Assembly: GCA_958510825.1 (NCBI GenBank)
Contig: OY294048.1
Location: 37,723,026 to 37,787,025, forward strand
DNA: 64,000 nucleotides
Direction of reading: 5' to 3'
Origin: Brachypterus glaber
Lineage: Eukaryota; Arthropoda; Insecta; Coleoptera; Kateretidae
Part shown: piece after piece, positions 44,914 through 55,065 of the stretch
How the letters are laid out: each line of letters begins with the position of its first letter
Numbering within the stretch: position 1 is the first letter of the stretch
Made by a program: the position numbers and the translations under genes
Notes under the pieces: generated by a model
What the model was told of the DNA's origin: nothing
Database searches by the model: none
What the model saw: only the letters and a program-made list of their open reading frames with translations

Positions 44914-45050
44914 ATGGATATGCCTAAAGAAAAAGATGAAAACAAAAAAAACGTTCGCCCAATTATACTATAAATGATAAAGCTTTGTTAATTAAAATTG
45001 TGGCACAATACAATAGTGTTATCGAAAACAAAAAAACGGACGCAATTGGG
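44914..45050 (+). pseudogene. Harbinger Myb/SANT-like protein, N-terminal part
   Basis: ATG at 44914 opens MDMPKEKDENKKNVRP; after a one-base frame change near 44960 it continues as NYTINDKALLIKIVAQYN and then ENKKTDAIG. The string 'TI..K.LLI.IV..Y..VIENKKTDA' is characteristic of the Myb/SANT-like DNA-binding partner of PIF/Harbinger transposases. In the intact family this protein carries the transposase to the terminal repeats in the nucleus. The coding sequence stops abruptly at the deletion junction near 45050. Confidence 0.7.
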
Positions 45051-45275
45051 ATATTCCAGTTGTTCTTCAATACGTACAAGAATATTGGCCACTGTTTCTT
45101 TATATAACCTAAATTTTTGAAAAAATGTTAGATCATCCATACTTTCAAAATAGTTTTGTCGCTCATGATAGGTACGGAAACCATCATCCAATATTTCCAA
45201 TTCCAACAAGTCTTCATCTAATAAATCGGCTTCTGCCATCATTGCAGGTAATTTCGTAAAATCAAAGAAAAACAC
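45046..45275 (-). pseudogene. Harbinger transposase, N-terminal part (HARBI1-like)
   Basis: On the minus strand, an acidic leader (MAEADLLDEDLLELEILDD) is followed by RTYHERQNYFESMDDLTFF and FRLYKETVANILVRIEEQLE. This matches the typical N-terminus of PIF/Harbinger transposases ('R...R.NPF..M.D..F...FR.SKETV..L...IE..LE'). About 75 codons survive. The DDE catalytic domain is gone, and the frame then runs 15 or so codons into the antisense of the Myb gene before stopping at 44988. Confidence 0.8.
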
Positions 45276-45502
45276 TCACGGGTACGAAATGACAGATAAA
45301 AACCTAAAGTTAGGTTATGTTTTGATATAACCCAGGTTTAAGTGACATAAACCATCAAACTCGAACGATTACATTTATTCTGAGATTAAGACAAATAAAC
45401 TTGGTTTAAAAAATGGTGCAACAGCGAAACGTCAATTAACTCTTAAACCAGTAACTTAATCCGAGTTTAAGCTTAAATCATGTTTGGTGCAAGTGGCCCT
45501 TA

Positions 45503-45637
45503 GGGCCACTTGCACCAACTCTTAAACTGGGATTATCTTGACTAAACTGAGTTTAAGTTAAAAATGCTGTGTTCCGATTGGTTGACTGTCAATTTAAACC
45601 AAGTTTAAAGTAAAAACATCGTTGATGCAAGTGGCCC
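45503..45637. mobile_element. 135-bp Harbinger MITE abutting the larger element
   Basis: GGGCCACTTGCACCAACTC at the left and GATGCAAGTGGCCC at the right. Same length as the MITE at 7360-7494 and similar along its length. Its left flank TTA is the same TTA that ends the preceding element; its right flank is TAA. Confidence 0.85.
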
Positions 45638-46066
45638 TAATAAGCTCATAATCACACGCATTTTGCGTGTTTTTATAGGCCCATAAGAGGTCTGTACTTT
45701 TTGTTCTTTTGGGTTGGCAACAGACCTCGCCTATCGCTTGACGTTTTCCGTGCAAATGTCAATGTTGCTTTAAACTTGAATTTTCTACAAAATTTTGTGT
45801 CTAGGTTATTTTTACCATGTTAAAATTGTGGCTTGGTTAATTGCACTAAAAAAGAGAATGACTATAGAATATATCAAAATATTATTTGTTCTTAGAATTT
45901 TAAACATGGTGCAAACTGTAATGCCAATCCAAAACAAAAATTCCTAAATCAGTCATCAATTTAAATGTAAGTTTTTTTTTTTTAATTTTAGAGCAAAATA
46001 GAAAAAATTGTATAAAGCACTCGTTTCATAACACGTATGTGATGAAACTAGTACTTTAATATACTA

Positions 46067-47559
46067 AAAGTGGTGAGCAGTGAATAGAAACTTAATCATA
46101 ATAAAGAAGCACAGTAATAAACAAGTCGTGAAGATATGTATATGAATACTACGCATTCCATTATATACTATTCACAGTAAATGATATAGTGCATTTTCCC
46201 AAATACTTGAAAAAAAAAAATTTTCTACCATTTTTTTTTTATTTTTTTTTTGCGAAAAACGAAAAGTTTTTGAAAAAATAATTCTTAACAGTAAGATTAT
46301 TTTTTTGACGGAAATCATCTTTTTTCTATATAAAACGTTAAAAATTAATATTTTTTAATTTTTATATTGAAAAAACAAACAGTTGTTTTAGTTAAAAATT
46401 GGTTCCACTTAAAAACTAAGGTAAATATATTACATTTTAATAAGTGGATTAATTTTTATTTTATATTTAAAAACCCAGGAACAACACCGAAATTAGTTTG
46501 ATTTCACAGATATTTAAAATAATAGAAATAGACAAAAGAGCAAAATGAAATGAATTGGCTTACTTTAAAATAAAACAAAAGAATTAGATAATAATAATGT
46601 ATTTTTTCTTGCGTTTTGTTAAATAATTCTTTATTTTCCTTAATGTGAACCTGTTAAAAAATTCAAACTCCGAGCACTGGTCATGTTGGTTAATCCTGTT
46701 AATATAATAGGTAATTGCGGAAAGCTTATAATCTGCAGATTATTGCATAGTATAGAGATACATAGGCATTATTACTCCGCTATTATTACTGGCTAGCCAT
46801 GGCTTATCAAATTTAATAGCAGCTGTTATCACAGAACTTAATTAAAAATATTTCCTGACTTAGGTACCAAATAAATATAAAAATAATAATAAAAGTCTAA
46901 TATAAACCAATGGTTATAACAGTTGGTTTATGATTAATTTCGATAGCTAAGTGCTAATAAGTCGTATATTACATATCTAGCCTGCTTATTTAGCAGAAAC
47001 GAAGTAAAAGGAGATAGAGTACAGTCGATTTTTACATAAGCGGTTACAGAAAGACCGACTGAATTTTTTCTTTCATAAACTCAGTGTATGGCATAGTTTT
47101 TATTTATAGTCCAAACGACCCATTTTTCGCCAAAAATGGGCCATTTTTAGCATAGAATCCACCCACTGTTCTAAAAACGGACTATTTTTAGTGTAGAGTA
47201 CGCTTATTTTTAGTTAAAAATGCAGCTTTTTAACTGATCGCGTCCTTTCACCGAATTTAGTGAAACCATATAAAATTAAAACTGTATTAAATAAATACAA
47301 ATAAATAAATTTATCTTTTTTGTTTTGATTAATTTCGTGATACTGAAGCGTAAATTATGTTCGTAAATTTTAGGTAATATATTTGTTTTTATTTTTATTT
47401 ATATTATCCTTGATTTAATTTTTATTTGGTAATTTTAACCTGGGACGTGCAAAATGTCACTTTTTGCCCCTAACTTTTTCATCTGTAGGTTTTTGAGCAT
47501 CAAAAATAGAAACTAAAAAATGCACCAATAAAAATTTCAATACCTACTGCAAAAATCGG
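46067..47559. other. Non-coding, with 'catttttag' short repeats
   Basis: 46130-46180 carries the 'tgaagatatg...gcattccattatatactattcac' motif seen next to other elements. 47115-47215 has a loose repetition of 'gcccatttttag(c/t)'. No gene recognised. Confidence 0.4.
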
Positions 47560-48552
47560 CATAACATCTCTACTCGATATTTCTCTACTCCACATCATCT
47601 CTACTCCATAACGTCTCTACTCCATAACATCTCTACTCATCAACAAGTCTACTCTTCACTACGTACCTGCTCAATATCTAAAGATACAAAGTCGTTGCGT
47701 ATTGTTATCAATTAAAATAAAGTTTAGTGCCTTATAGACGACAAACTATTGAAATCTATAAAGAAATTGCACTGCTCTACTACAGAATTTTCACAATCAA
47801 TGAGAAAATCCCTACCAAAATATCATATAGCTGCTATTTCACGTTTTTTTGCGATCATCAGTGAGCATATATTGGTATAGTGGCTTTCGCACTGACTGTT
47901 GAAAATTTTAAATACCTATCAAAAATAAGTATAACTGTATCGAGAGCGTACAAGTTGGTGGCGCCATCTAATGTTTGCACAAAAGTACTACACATTATAT
48001 GTTGCAGACCTGTAATCTGATAAGAATTATCTTTTTGTCCGCCTGTGTATATAGATAATTCTTATCAGATTACAGGTCTGCCAACATCTAATGTGTAGTA
48101 CTTTTGTGCAAACATTAGATGGCGCCACCAATTTGTACGCTCTCGATACAGTTATACTTATTTTTGATAGGTATTTAAAATTATCAACAGTCAGTGCGAA
48201 AGCCACCATACCAATATATGCTCACTGATGATCGCAAAAAAGCATGAAATAGCAGCTATATGACATTTTGGTAGGGATTTTCTCATTGATTGTGAAAATT
48301 CTGTAGTAGAGCAGTGCAATTTCTTTATATAATTGTTATCTTTGACATTTTAATGACCATTTTAAAACTACAAAGTGCAAACAAAATTTTAAAGTTTTTG
48401 TTCCGATAAGGAAAAATCATCTTTAGATATATATATATTGAGCAAGTACGCAAGTGTAGAGTAGAGCTGTTGTGAAGTAAAGATGTTATGGAGTAAAGAT
48501 GTTATGGAGTAGAGATGTTGTGGAATAGAGAAATGTGAAGTAGAGATGTTAA
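47560..48552. mobile_element. Foldback element with short tandem repeats at its ends
   Basis: The element folds on a centre near 48042: 'gataagaattatc' at 48019-48031 pairs with 'gataattcttatc' at 48052-48064. The inner arms (about 47760-48031 and 48052-48330) match with very few differences, including 'ggcgccatctaatgtttgc'. The outer parts carry tandem units of about 16 bp, CTCTACTCCATAAC(A/G)T, at the left (47573-47640) and their complement ATGTTATGGAGTA(A/G)AG at the right (48455-48550). This arrangement recalls Foldback (FB/Galileo-type) transposons. No coding frame. Confidence 0.8.
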
Positions 48553-49231
48553 TATACCCAAAAATCCACAAATCGCTGTATAGAGCTTTTTTTACAGTTT
48601 TTATTGTAAAATCACCCTGCAGTACTAAAATGTTTATTTAATCAATTTTAATTTCCTATTTTTGATGCCCAGAGCGTGAAACTGCCTCGTTAATTGCAAT
48701 TTTCACGAAAACGCTTAGCCCTACGGTGTTACATAAAGAGAACCTTTTTTATGTATTTTTAATTACATTATAAAAAACGTGATATTAGATGGACGGACAG
48801 ACCTACTGGCATTTTCAGATTTACTAATTTCTTCATAAAACACATTTTTATCCTAAAATTTGTTGTCTAGGACCTTTTTGACGATTTTGTTTAATTTGAA
48901 ATTACAGTCGGCATTATCTTCTTCTAGCGCTCGCGCACTGGGAAGAGAAAAACAAACTGAAACCATGAAAACTTTTGTTTGAGTGCAAAGTTGTGCAGTT
49001 TACAAGATAACTTGATTTCAGTATTCAATCCCTCTTTACCCAAATGTCCTTTCTCTTAATACCGCAGAATATTTTCAGACAGATGTATAACCTGACAGCT
49101 GTATCCTAAAACAAACTCAATTTATGCTGTTTTAAATTCGAAACACCCCTACTCACATAAAGAATTATGCTTAAATTTAATACAAGTAAAACAGAATAAA
49201 AAAGTTGTTAAATATTTTAAAGCCATTCCTA
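48553..49231. other. Non-coding, nothing recognised
   Basis: No supported feature. Confidence 0.3.
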
Positions 49232-50501
49232 ATATCTGGACCTCAGAGCCAGGTGGTAGTCACGTTTTTAAAATTATTATTATTATTATTCCAAATAGAA
49301 AAAGCGGGAAAGAACTGGCACACATATAGGGGGGTTCCTGGGCCCCAGTCAAACTGCCTCAAATTTTGATATTTTGTAATTTCGGGGGTAAACATTAAAT
49401 TAGGAAAATTGCAGCCAAATTAAATGACCAGTTTCGGAGAAAAACGCTTTTAAAAATCTTATAAATATTAATTAGCCATTTTAAGTTTATTATACTCTAT
49501 TAATTAAAGAACAGGCAAGATAAATATTACATAAAAGGCTTTGTTATCATTTACTTACATGTGGTTCTATAAAAATTCTAAAACTTTGTAAAACTTCCAC
49601 ATGCTGGCATTTTCTACGTGTTTGCTAATTATCTGCATATTTTCTGTTAGATTTTTGCTTGATTATGTTGAAACATGGTTTGGTACATCGACAAATATTT
49701 TATAATTATATATTTTAGGTTTTCTTGATATATTTTTTCAAAACAATATCTGATGGTTGACAAATCTCTCATGATATTTTCATATGCCAAACATATTATG
49801 GAGATTGCCTAGCAACAACTTAATTCATTAGTGAACCCCTTATAGTAATATTTATTAAAAGTTGTTGCTAGGCAATCTCAATAATATATTTTACCTATGA
49901 AAATATGATGACAGATTTGTCAAGCCTCAGACGTATTTTTGGAAAAATATATCAAGAAAATCTAAAATATATAATTATAAAATATTTGTCGATGTACCAA
50001 ACCATGTTTCAACATAATCAAGCAAAAATCTAACAGAAAATATGCAGATAATTAGCAAACACGTGGAAAATTCGAGCATGTGGAAGTTTCACAAAGTTTT
50101 AGAATTTTTATAGAACCACATGTAAGTAAATGATAATAAAGCCTTTTATGTAATATTTATCTTGGCTGTTCTTTAATTAATAGAGTATAATAAACTTAAA
50201 ACGCCTAATTAAGTTAATATTTACGTTAGTAAAAATAACCTTAATATACGTCAAAAAATCTGTCATAAAATTAGATTTTTAAAAGCGTTTTTCTTCGAAA
50301 CTATTCATTTAATTTGGCTGCAATTTTCCTAATTTAATGTTTACCCCTGAAATTACAAAATATCAAAATTTGAGGCAGTTTGATTGAGGCCCAGGAACCC
50401 CCCTATATGTGTGCCAGGTTCTTTAAAATAAGAATCACTCATAAACCTAAAATCGTAAAAAATGGACTTAATACCATCTGGCTCTGAGGTCCGGATATTT
50501 T
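49232..50501. mobile_element. 1.27-kb foldback element, complete
   Basis: ATCTGGACCTCAGAGCCAGG at the left and CTGGCTCTGAGGTCCGGAT at the right are inverted. Inner blocks 'aactggcacacatatagggggg', 'aaactgcctcaaattttgat' and 'ggctttgttatcatttac' all have inverted partners, arms about 550 bp. The centre near 49820-49860 has 'ttgttgctaggcaatctc' on both strands. The relative at 30735-31900 has lost its outer left arm. Confidence 0.8.
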
Positions 50502-51176
50502 TTCCGTAAACGAATTGAATTTATAGGTTCTTACTGTTTGGCGGTTAAGAATAAGTGAGAAAAAACGTTGTTTTTGTTCTCATTTGCAACAAAGTAAGTT
50601 AAGAATATTGGTTTGCATCACCTCAAAAGGATAAATAAAAGAACAACCCTATACAGTGTATTCAGTATACAGTCAATAGAATAAAAGGGAATGAATGGTA
50701 CGTTTTACAAATTTCTCTTAAATGAACTAAAATCAAATAAATAAAAGTAGAATCTGCCTTTTATATTGATCGATGTTTGATTAGATACTTCTAAAGACGA
50801 ACAAAAGAAGTTTTATAGTTAGTTTATTTCCGCTTGAATACATACTGAGTCGTTAATAAAATTCGTATTCCATTTTAAATAAATAACGAATACAATACAA
50901 TTTAAAGCTTTTAGTTTCAATTAGAGAAAGAAAACAGAGAAAAAATCTAATATCAGGTGTGTTACTTGTGTTAAATACTTGTTGCAAGTATACATATAAC
51001 ATAGGGGCGTATCTGCAGTTTTTAGTAAAATGAGTTTTTTATGGCATATGGTCGATCTCTATGTGAGACATTTTCACCGAAAGGCGTGCCTGGTTTCATA
51101 ATAGTATTCCAGAAAAATCTCAAAATATTCAGGCTTATAAATCTATCGACAATTTTGTAGTTTAACAAAAAGGCGT
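50502..51176. other. Non-coding
   Basis: The words 'ggcgtatctgcag' (51008) and 'aaggcgtatg' (51171) anticipate similar words at 51730 and 51801 around the decayed frame that follows. Their meaning is unclear. Confidence 0.35.
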
Positions 51177-51568
51177 ATGTTTATTCGCCTCTCCATGCGT
51201 TCTTTAAATTTCAGGGATTTTAATAGTTTTAAAGTTTATCGTGAAAATATTCCCAATTTGACAGTGGCAGAACAGGAAGAAATATTGATCGGCAATAAAA
51301 TTTACTATGCCCAAGGCCACTTTTTTACAAAAATGAGCATTGTGATGAACATTATCATGAAGTTGGTATATTCTAAAGAAAAAGGGAAAGCCTGGTCGAC
51401 TTTCTCAGATGCATTTTTTTGAAGAAGAGGTTTCTAATTTGTATACTAATTAATGAAAAGAAGTGCGCTGACTTACAGGACTTGTGTAAAGGAGAAGTTA
51501 TTCCCGGTATATACCAACAGTATTACAAAGGTTTGCCACACGGAAATAAAGATAATTCCGATAAATGA
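51177..51568 (+). pseudogene. Decayed unrecognised coding sequence
   Basis: A first frame (51177-51422) contains DFNSFKVYRENIPNLTVAEQ and 'KIYYAQGHFFTKMSIV'. In another frame, 51458-51568 encodes KKCADLQDLCKGEVIPGIYQ, then QYYKGLPHGN and a stop. Both read like real protein, and the pattern 'KKC.DL..LC..G.IP..Y...Y..LP.G' resembles the end of some transposases. I cannot name the family. Frameshifts between the parts show it is dead. It may extend a little upstream and to about 51620. Confidence 0.45.
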
Positions 51569-52695
51569 GAAAGCTTGCAAACTGTAAAAAAAAAACAGGA
51601 TAAGATCAAAGAAGCGCCGTAGCCGCAAACATTAATTCTTTTCGTAGAATTATGTCTTGTAATTTTTTGAAAATACGTTATGATTTGCAAAAAGAAATAT
51701 TTTTCCTATTTGCTTTGGTTTTTTTTTAAGGCGTATCGACAAGTATTAAAGGTGTAACTAACAAATTTGAAGTTACACCCCTGGATACACTGTAATAAAG
51801 AGGCGTATCAACCATAAATCTTCCATTTTAATAATGAATGGGAATGCAAAACCAACTTATTAAAGTTTTTAAACTTTGTCTAATTTTTATATTTTTTTAT
51901 CAATTTGTATTAACTTTTGCGCACTTATCTAAAAAGAACCTCTAGATGAATCTAAACCCTACAAATTTTGGTGCGCTTAAATAGGAGTCAAGGGCCAACT
52001 ATTTCAAAACAGCTACTATTACACTAGTTGCCTAATTCCCCTTCATAATATTTCTAACTCTTCAGGATGTATTACTAGATAGTTAGTTGGTACAGCCAGG
52101 TTTCTAGATGTATCAACTAATTATATTTATCTACTAGACAGATAGATAGATAACACTGCTCTACACTGGACCTATTTGATGCACTGTTTTCGGAACCTTG
52201 CTTCGTTTTTCTCGATCAGCTCGTTTTTTTGAGATATAGTGCAGTGTTTTTTTATAGACCCTGTTGTAATAAAAAAAATGATTAATGTCGAATTAATTTT
52301 TTTGCGGGGTATAAAAATCAGAGCCATATCTTTAGTATTTATATGAAATGTTCCTAAAAATATATCGAATAAATGAGAAAAAAAATCATTTTTTGAATTT
52401 AGAAAACTATAAAAAAAAAACAAAAGAATAAAGATAAATTAATTAGACCTAATTTTTCTTTTTTTACTACAACTATAGGCAAAAAAACAGTGTGCGCTAT
52501 ATCTCAAAAAAAAAAACAAGCTGATTGAGAAAAACGGAAAAAGTTTTCGAAATCAGCGCACCAAATAAAGCCAGATGTAACTAAAAGGTCCCCAGCAAAT
52601 AAAAAAAAACTTTTTTTGTAGAGCCCTAGTCAGATTTCTCAATGTATTATTTATTTCGCTTTAATTTTTCATAATTATCCCTTTAAATACTCGTA
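51569..52695. other. Non-coding, with one hairpin and a TAGA run
   Basis: 'aggtgtaac' / 'gttacaccc' at 51750-51780 forms a hairpin. A short (TAGA)n run is at 52141-52152. A diverged inverted pair, 'ctcaaaaaaaaaaacaagctgattgagaaaaacg' near 52503 against 'cgtttttctcgatcagctcgtttttttgag' near 52204, spans 52195-52545 and is probably another foldback. Confidence 0.5.
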
Positions 52696-53549
52696 TACAG
52701 TGCGTGCATTAAGTCTGGAATCACCCGAATAACTTTTTAGTTACAAGTAAAATACAAAAATCCTCGGATAGGTCGATTTATATTTTTAATTCTGCAAATT
52801 TTGGTTTAAAAAAAGTTATCAAAATTGGCACCCCCTTGCACCCTCACCCCCAACTTTTTTTTTCAAATAGCAACCTACCCCTTGTGATACATCATTGGAA
52901 AGGTAATTTAATAAGCTTTCCAACAGTGTATGATAAAGCCTAATTTGTTAAAGGGTCTATGAAAAAACGCATGTTTTATTTAAACATTGTTTGTGTGAAA
53001 AATTACCCAGAATATGGTAATTGTTGCCCTATTTCCTACTTGGCACCTTCCTGAGAATCTAAATAAGGTTGTTTTAAACTTATTGTAATATTTTATACCC
53101 TGTTGAAAAATGCAATTTTTTTTCTTTTTATTGACCAATTTTATGTTTACTATTTAATCGATTTTAATCCCGTTTTTTTACTGTCCACTGTCAAAGAGCT
53201 GAAGGACATCAATTTGAACATTTATAGTGAACTAAAGTTATACTTTACATGTCTTTATAATAAACTAAATTGTGCATTTTATCATTAGCCCTTTACCAAA
53301 TTAGGCTTTATTATACACCGTTGGAAAGCTTATTAAATTACCTTTCCAAAGAAGTGTCACAAGGGGTAGCTGGCTATTTGAAAAAAAAAGTTGGGGGGTG
53401 AGGGTGCAAGGGGGTGCAAATTTTAATAACTTTTATTACACCATAATTTGCAAAATTAAAAATAAAAATCGACCTATCCGAGAGTTTTTGTGTTTTACTT
53501 GTAACTAAAAAGTTAATCGGGTGATTCCAGACTTAATGCACGCACTGTA
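52696..53549. mobile_element. 854-bp foldback MITE, TACAGTGCGTGCATTAAG ends
   Basis: TACAGTGCGTGCATTAAGTC at the left and GACTTAATGCACGCACTGTA at the right are perfect inverted ends with TA borders. The arms are about 290 bp and include 'gggtgcaagggggtgc' with its complement. The middle, about 280 bp, is unique. The end sequence resembles Tc1-type termini (inference). Confidence 0.85.
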
Positions 53550-53661
53550 TATATCAAACTTAACTTTATCAATTTGTTTGGACTTTTTTATATGTTTCAA
53601 TTATTACTGATAGTTTTATACTTGGGCATAATAGGACTTTCCTCTGCCCTAAATTTATAAT

Positions 53662-53704
53662 AATAATAATAATAATAATAATTATTATTATTATTATTAT
53701 TATT
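53662..53704 (+). repeat. (AAT)n/(ATT)n microsatellite
   Basis: AAT repeats switch to ATT repeats in the middle, giving a perfect palindromic microsatellite. Confidence 0.9.
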
Positions 53705-53900
53705 CGCATGGTTGGGAAAACTTTTTGGTATATTAATATTAAAATAAAAGCATTACATATTTCAAAAAGTTTGAAAATACAGATGTGTCGGAAAACATGC
53801 ATATTTACATACTAAAAGTATTTTCATATTGGACCAGTCAAAACTTTTTTGTATACACCGAAAAATATCTGTAGGGAGAAACCAAATCAATAGTTATATT

Positions 53901-54168
53901 GGAGGATTGGTGTAGTTGTCTACCGCGTCTGTACATGACAAGTCTACTAGCCAACTAGCGTGAGTTCGATTCTCACTGGCGCCGATTTGCCTTTTTCAGT
54001 TAATTAATAATTAAAATTTGGCGAAGGCGAAAGTGAAGCGGACACTCTCTATAAAAACTGGTTCGAAAGTCAGTATAAGCCGGTGGTTCCCTCTTCTGCT
54101 AGCCCAAGTCCTGGACTTAGGGGATGCTTAATTAAGTAGAATAGTACAAGGTTAAACAAACAAAGATG
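53901..54168 (+). mobile_element. tRNA-derived SINE, copy 3
   Basis: Head GGAGGATTGGTGTAGTTGTC with A-box-like sequence, B-box GAGTTCGATTCTC at about 53962-53974, full body and 'ggttaaacaaacaaagatg' end. Flanks 'tagttatat' (53891-53899) and 'tagttaaat' (54169-54177) agree at 8 of 9 bases and may be the target-site duplication. It lies just beyond the 3' end of the minus-strand gene at 54251. Confidence 0.9.
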
Positions 54169-54250
54169 TAGTTAAATACAGAACAGCAAGACAATGTTTG
54201 CTAGATCCTTAAAATTTGTTTTGTTTGTAACCAGAAAAATAGTTCGTATT

Positions 54251-54878
54251 TCACTTGTGATCTGGCTTCAAAAAATAGATATTCCTGTGCCTTTTATCTG
54301 ACCGAGGTTTGTAGTACAAACTTTGTACAATCGGCCGGTCATGAAGTTCCAAACTGGTGGGTAACTTCTTTTTCTGTGTTTTGACATTCTCTTCAATATG
54401 GGCTGGTGACAGGAAATCGTAAAAATTACCTTTGTTTAAAAACATATTTTCCAGCTGGCGACATTGGTCAGTTACTTCCTGTACATAGTGGTTTGCCAAC
54501 TGGTATGCATTTAATTTAACAATATTTAAATGATTTCCATCCACTCTTGCATACCAATGCATTAATAGAGGCAAGCACTTGGTTAAGCTTGTCGGTGAAT
54601 CTTTGCAGAGTACGGTTTGTTCTGGCTTCTGTTTTCCTGATCCCTCTTATGCTGGATAACAGCAGTTGTTTGTTATGCTAAAGTTTTCATTAGTTTTTTT
54701 TATTTCTATTTCCAGGCATATATGTTTTAATAAACCTCATTATTGACCCCAAATACAACATTTTTTCTCAAAAAACCTCTTTTGACTGTAGGTTGACTCC
54801 TAGTTTCATTTATGGATTTCATTACCCATTGGACTGCATTTCTTTGTTCCTTTAAATGGTCTATGGCAATATTTTTTG
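54251..54878 (-). CDS. Unrecognised host gene, last three coding exons
   Basis: On the minus strand three coding blocks join in phase: exon 54878-54736 (47 codons, starts in phase 1 after 'cacttcacag'), exon 54677-54555 (41 codons), exon 54499-54251 (82 codons and a TGA). Intron 1 (54735-54678, 58 bp) is GT..AG with an 'actaatg' branch-like site; intron 2 (54554-54500, 55 bp) is GTATGC...CAG. Both are phase 0 and each removes a frame change. The product is basic and helical-looking (EQRNAVQWVMKSINETRSQ; RGIRKTEARTNRTLQRFTDK; CRQLENMFLNKGNFYDFL; C-terminus ending RNIYFLKPDHK), with no domain, signal peptide or membrane segment that I recognise. More exons must lie upstream. The regular splice structure argues for a host gene, possibly nested in a CASK intron, rather than a transposon remnant. 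It could still be a pseudogene. Confidence 0.6.
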
Positions 54879-54949
54879 CTGTGAAGTGTCCCAGTGTATA
54901 ACCATGGTTGCGTAGTTTTTATTGTCTATATTACATTCGTCAAAATAAT

Positions 54950-55065
54950 AGTATATTACGCACCGAGTACGCAAACCTAGTTTTTAGTGCACGAGAGTGC
55001 TTTTTTTATTTTACGAGGACCAGTCGAGTAAAAAAACACTCGATATGCACTGAAATGGTTTGGAC
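54950..55065. repeat. Short palindromic element, inverted relative of 9225-9356
   Basis: 'aatagtatattacgcaccgag' then GTGCACGAGAGTGC and 'aacactcgatatgcactg'. It lies immediately upstream of the first visible exon of the minus-strand gene. Confidence 0.5.

Larger units (their letters stand above)
44626..45499. mobile_element. Internally deleted PIF/Harbinger transposon, TTA target duplication
   Basis: Terminal inverted repeats GGGCCACTTGCACCAA / TTGGTGCAAGTGGCCC are bordered by TTA on both sides (44623-44625 and 45500-45502). Inside are the 5' ends of the two genes that Harbinger elements carry, a Myb/SANT-like regulator on the plus strand and the transposase on the minus strand, fused tail to tail at about 45046. 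One deletion removed everything between them. Non-autonomous, but its ends look intact. Confidence 0.85.
43212..46066. mobile_element. 2.85-kb long-arm element, AATAGTATATT ends
   Basis: Left end TAGTATATTAAAGTACTAGT and right end ACTAGTACTTTAATATACT are inverted. Arms of about 430-680 bp pair through 'gcgtgtgattatgagc' (43846 / 45645) and 'gttgccaaccc' (43790 / 45712). The left arm itself contains a 300-bp palindrome (43348-43655). The interior holds an ACATGTAA-like repeat zone and two Harbinger elements (44626-45499, 45503-45637). No transposase of its own is visible. Confidence 0.75.

Noticed and set aside
48027..48571. Two 60-codon frames at 48 kb
   Set aside because: They lie inside the arms and terminal tandem repeats of the foldback; the second is a (STSQ/LLHN)-type repeat product.
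53569..53802. 77-codon frame with a poly-isoleucine stretch
   Set aside because: Translation of the AAT/ATT microsatellite.
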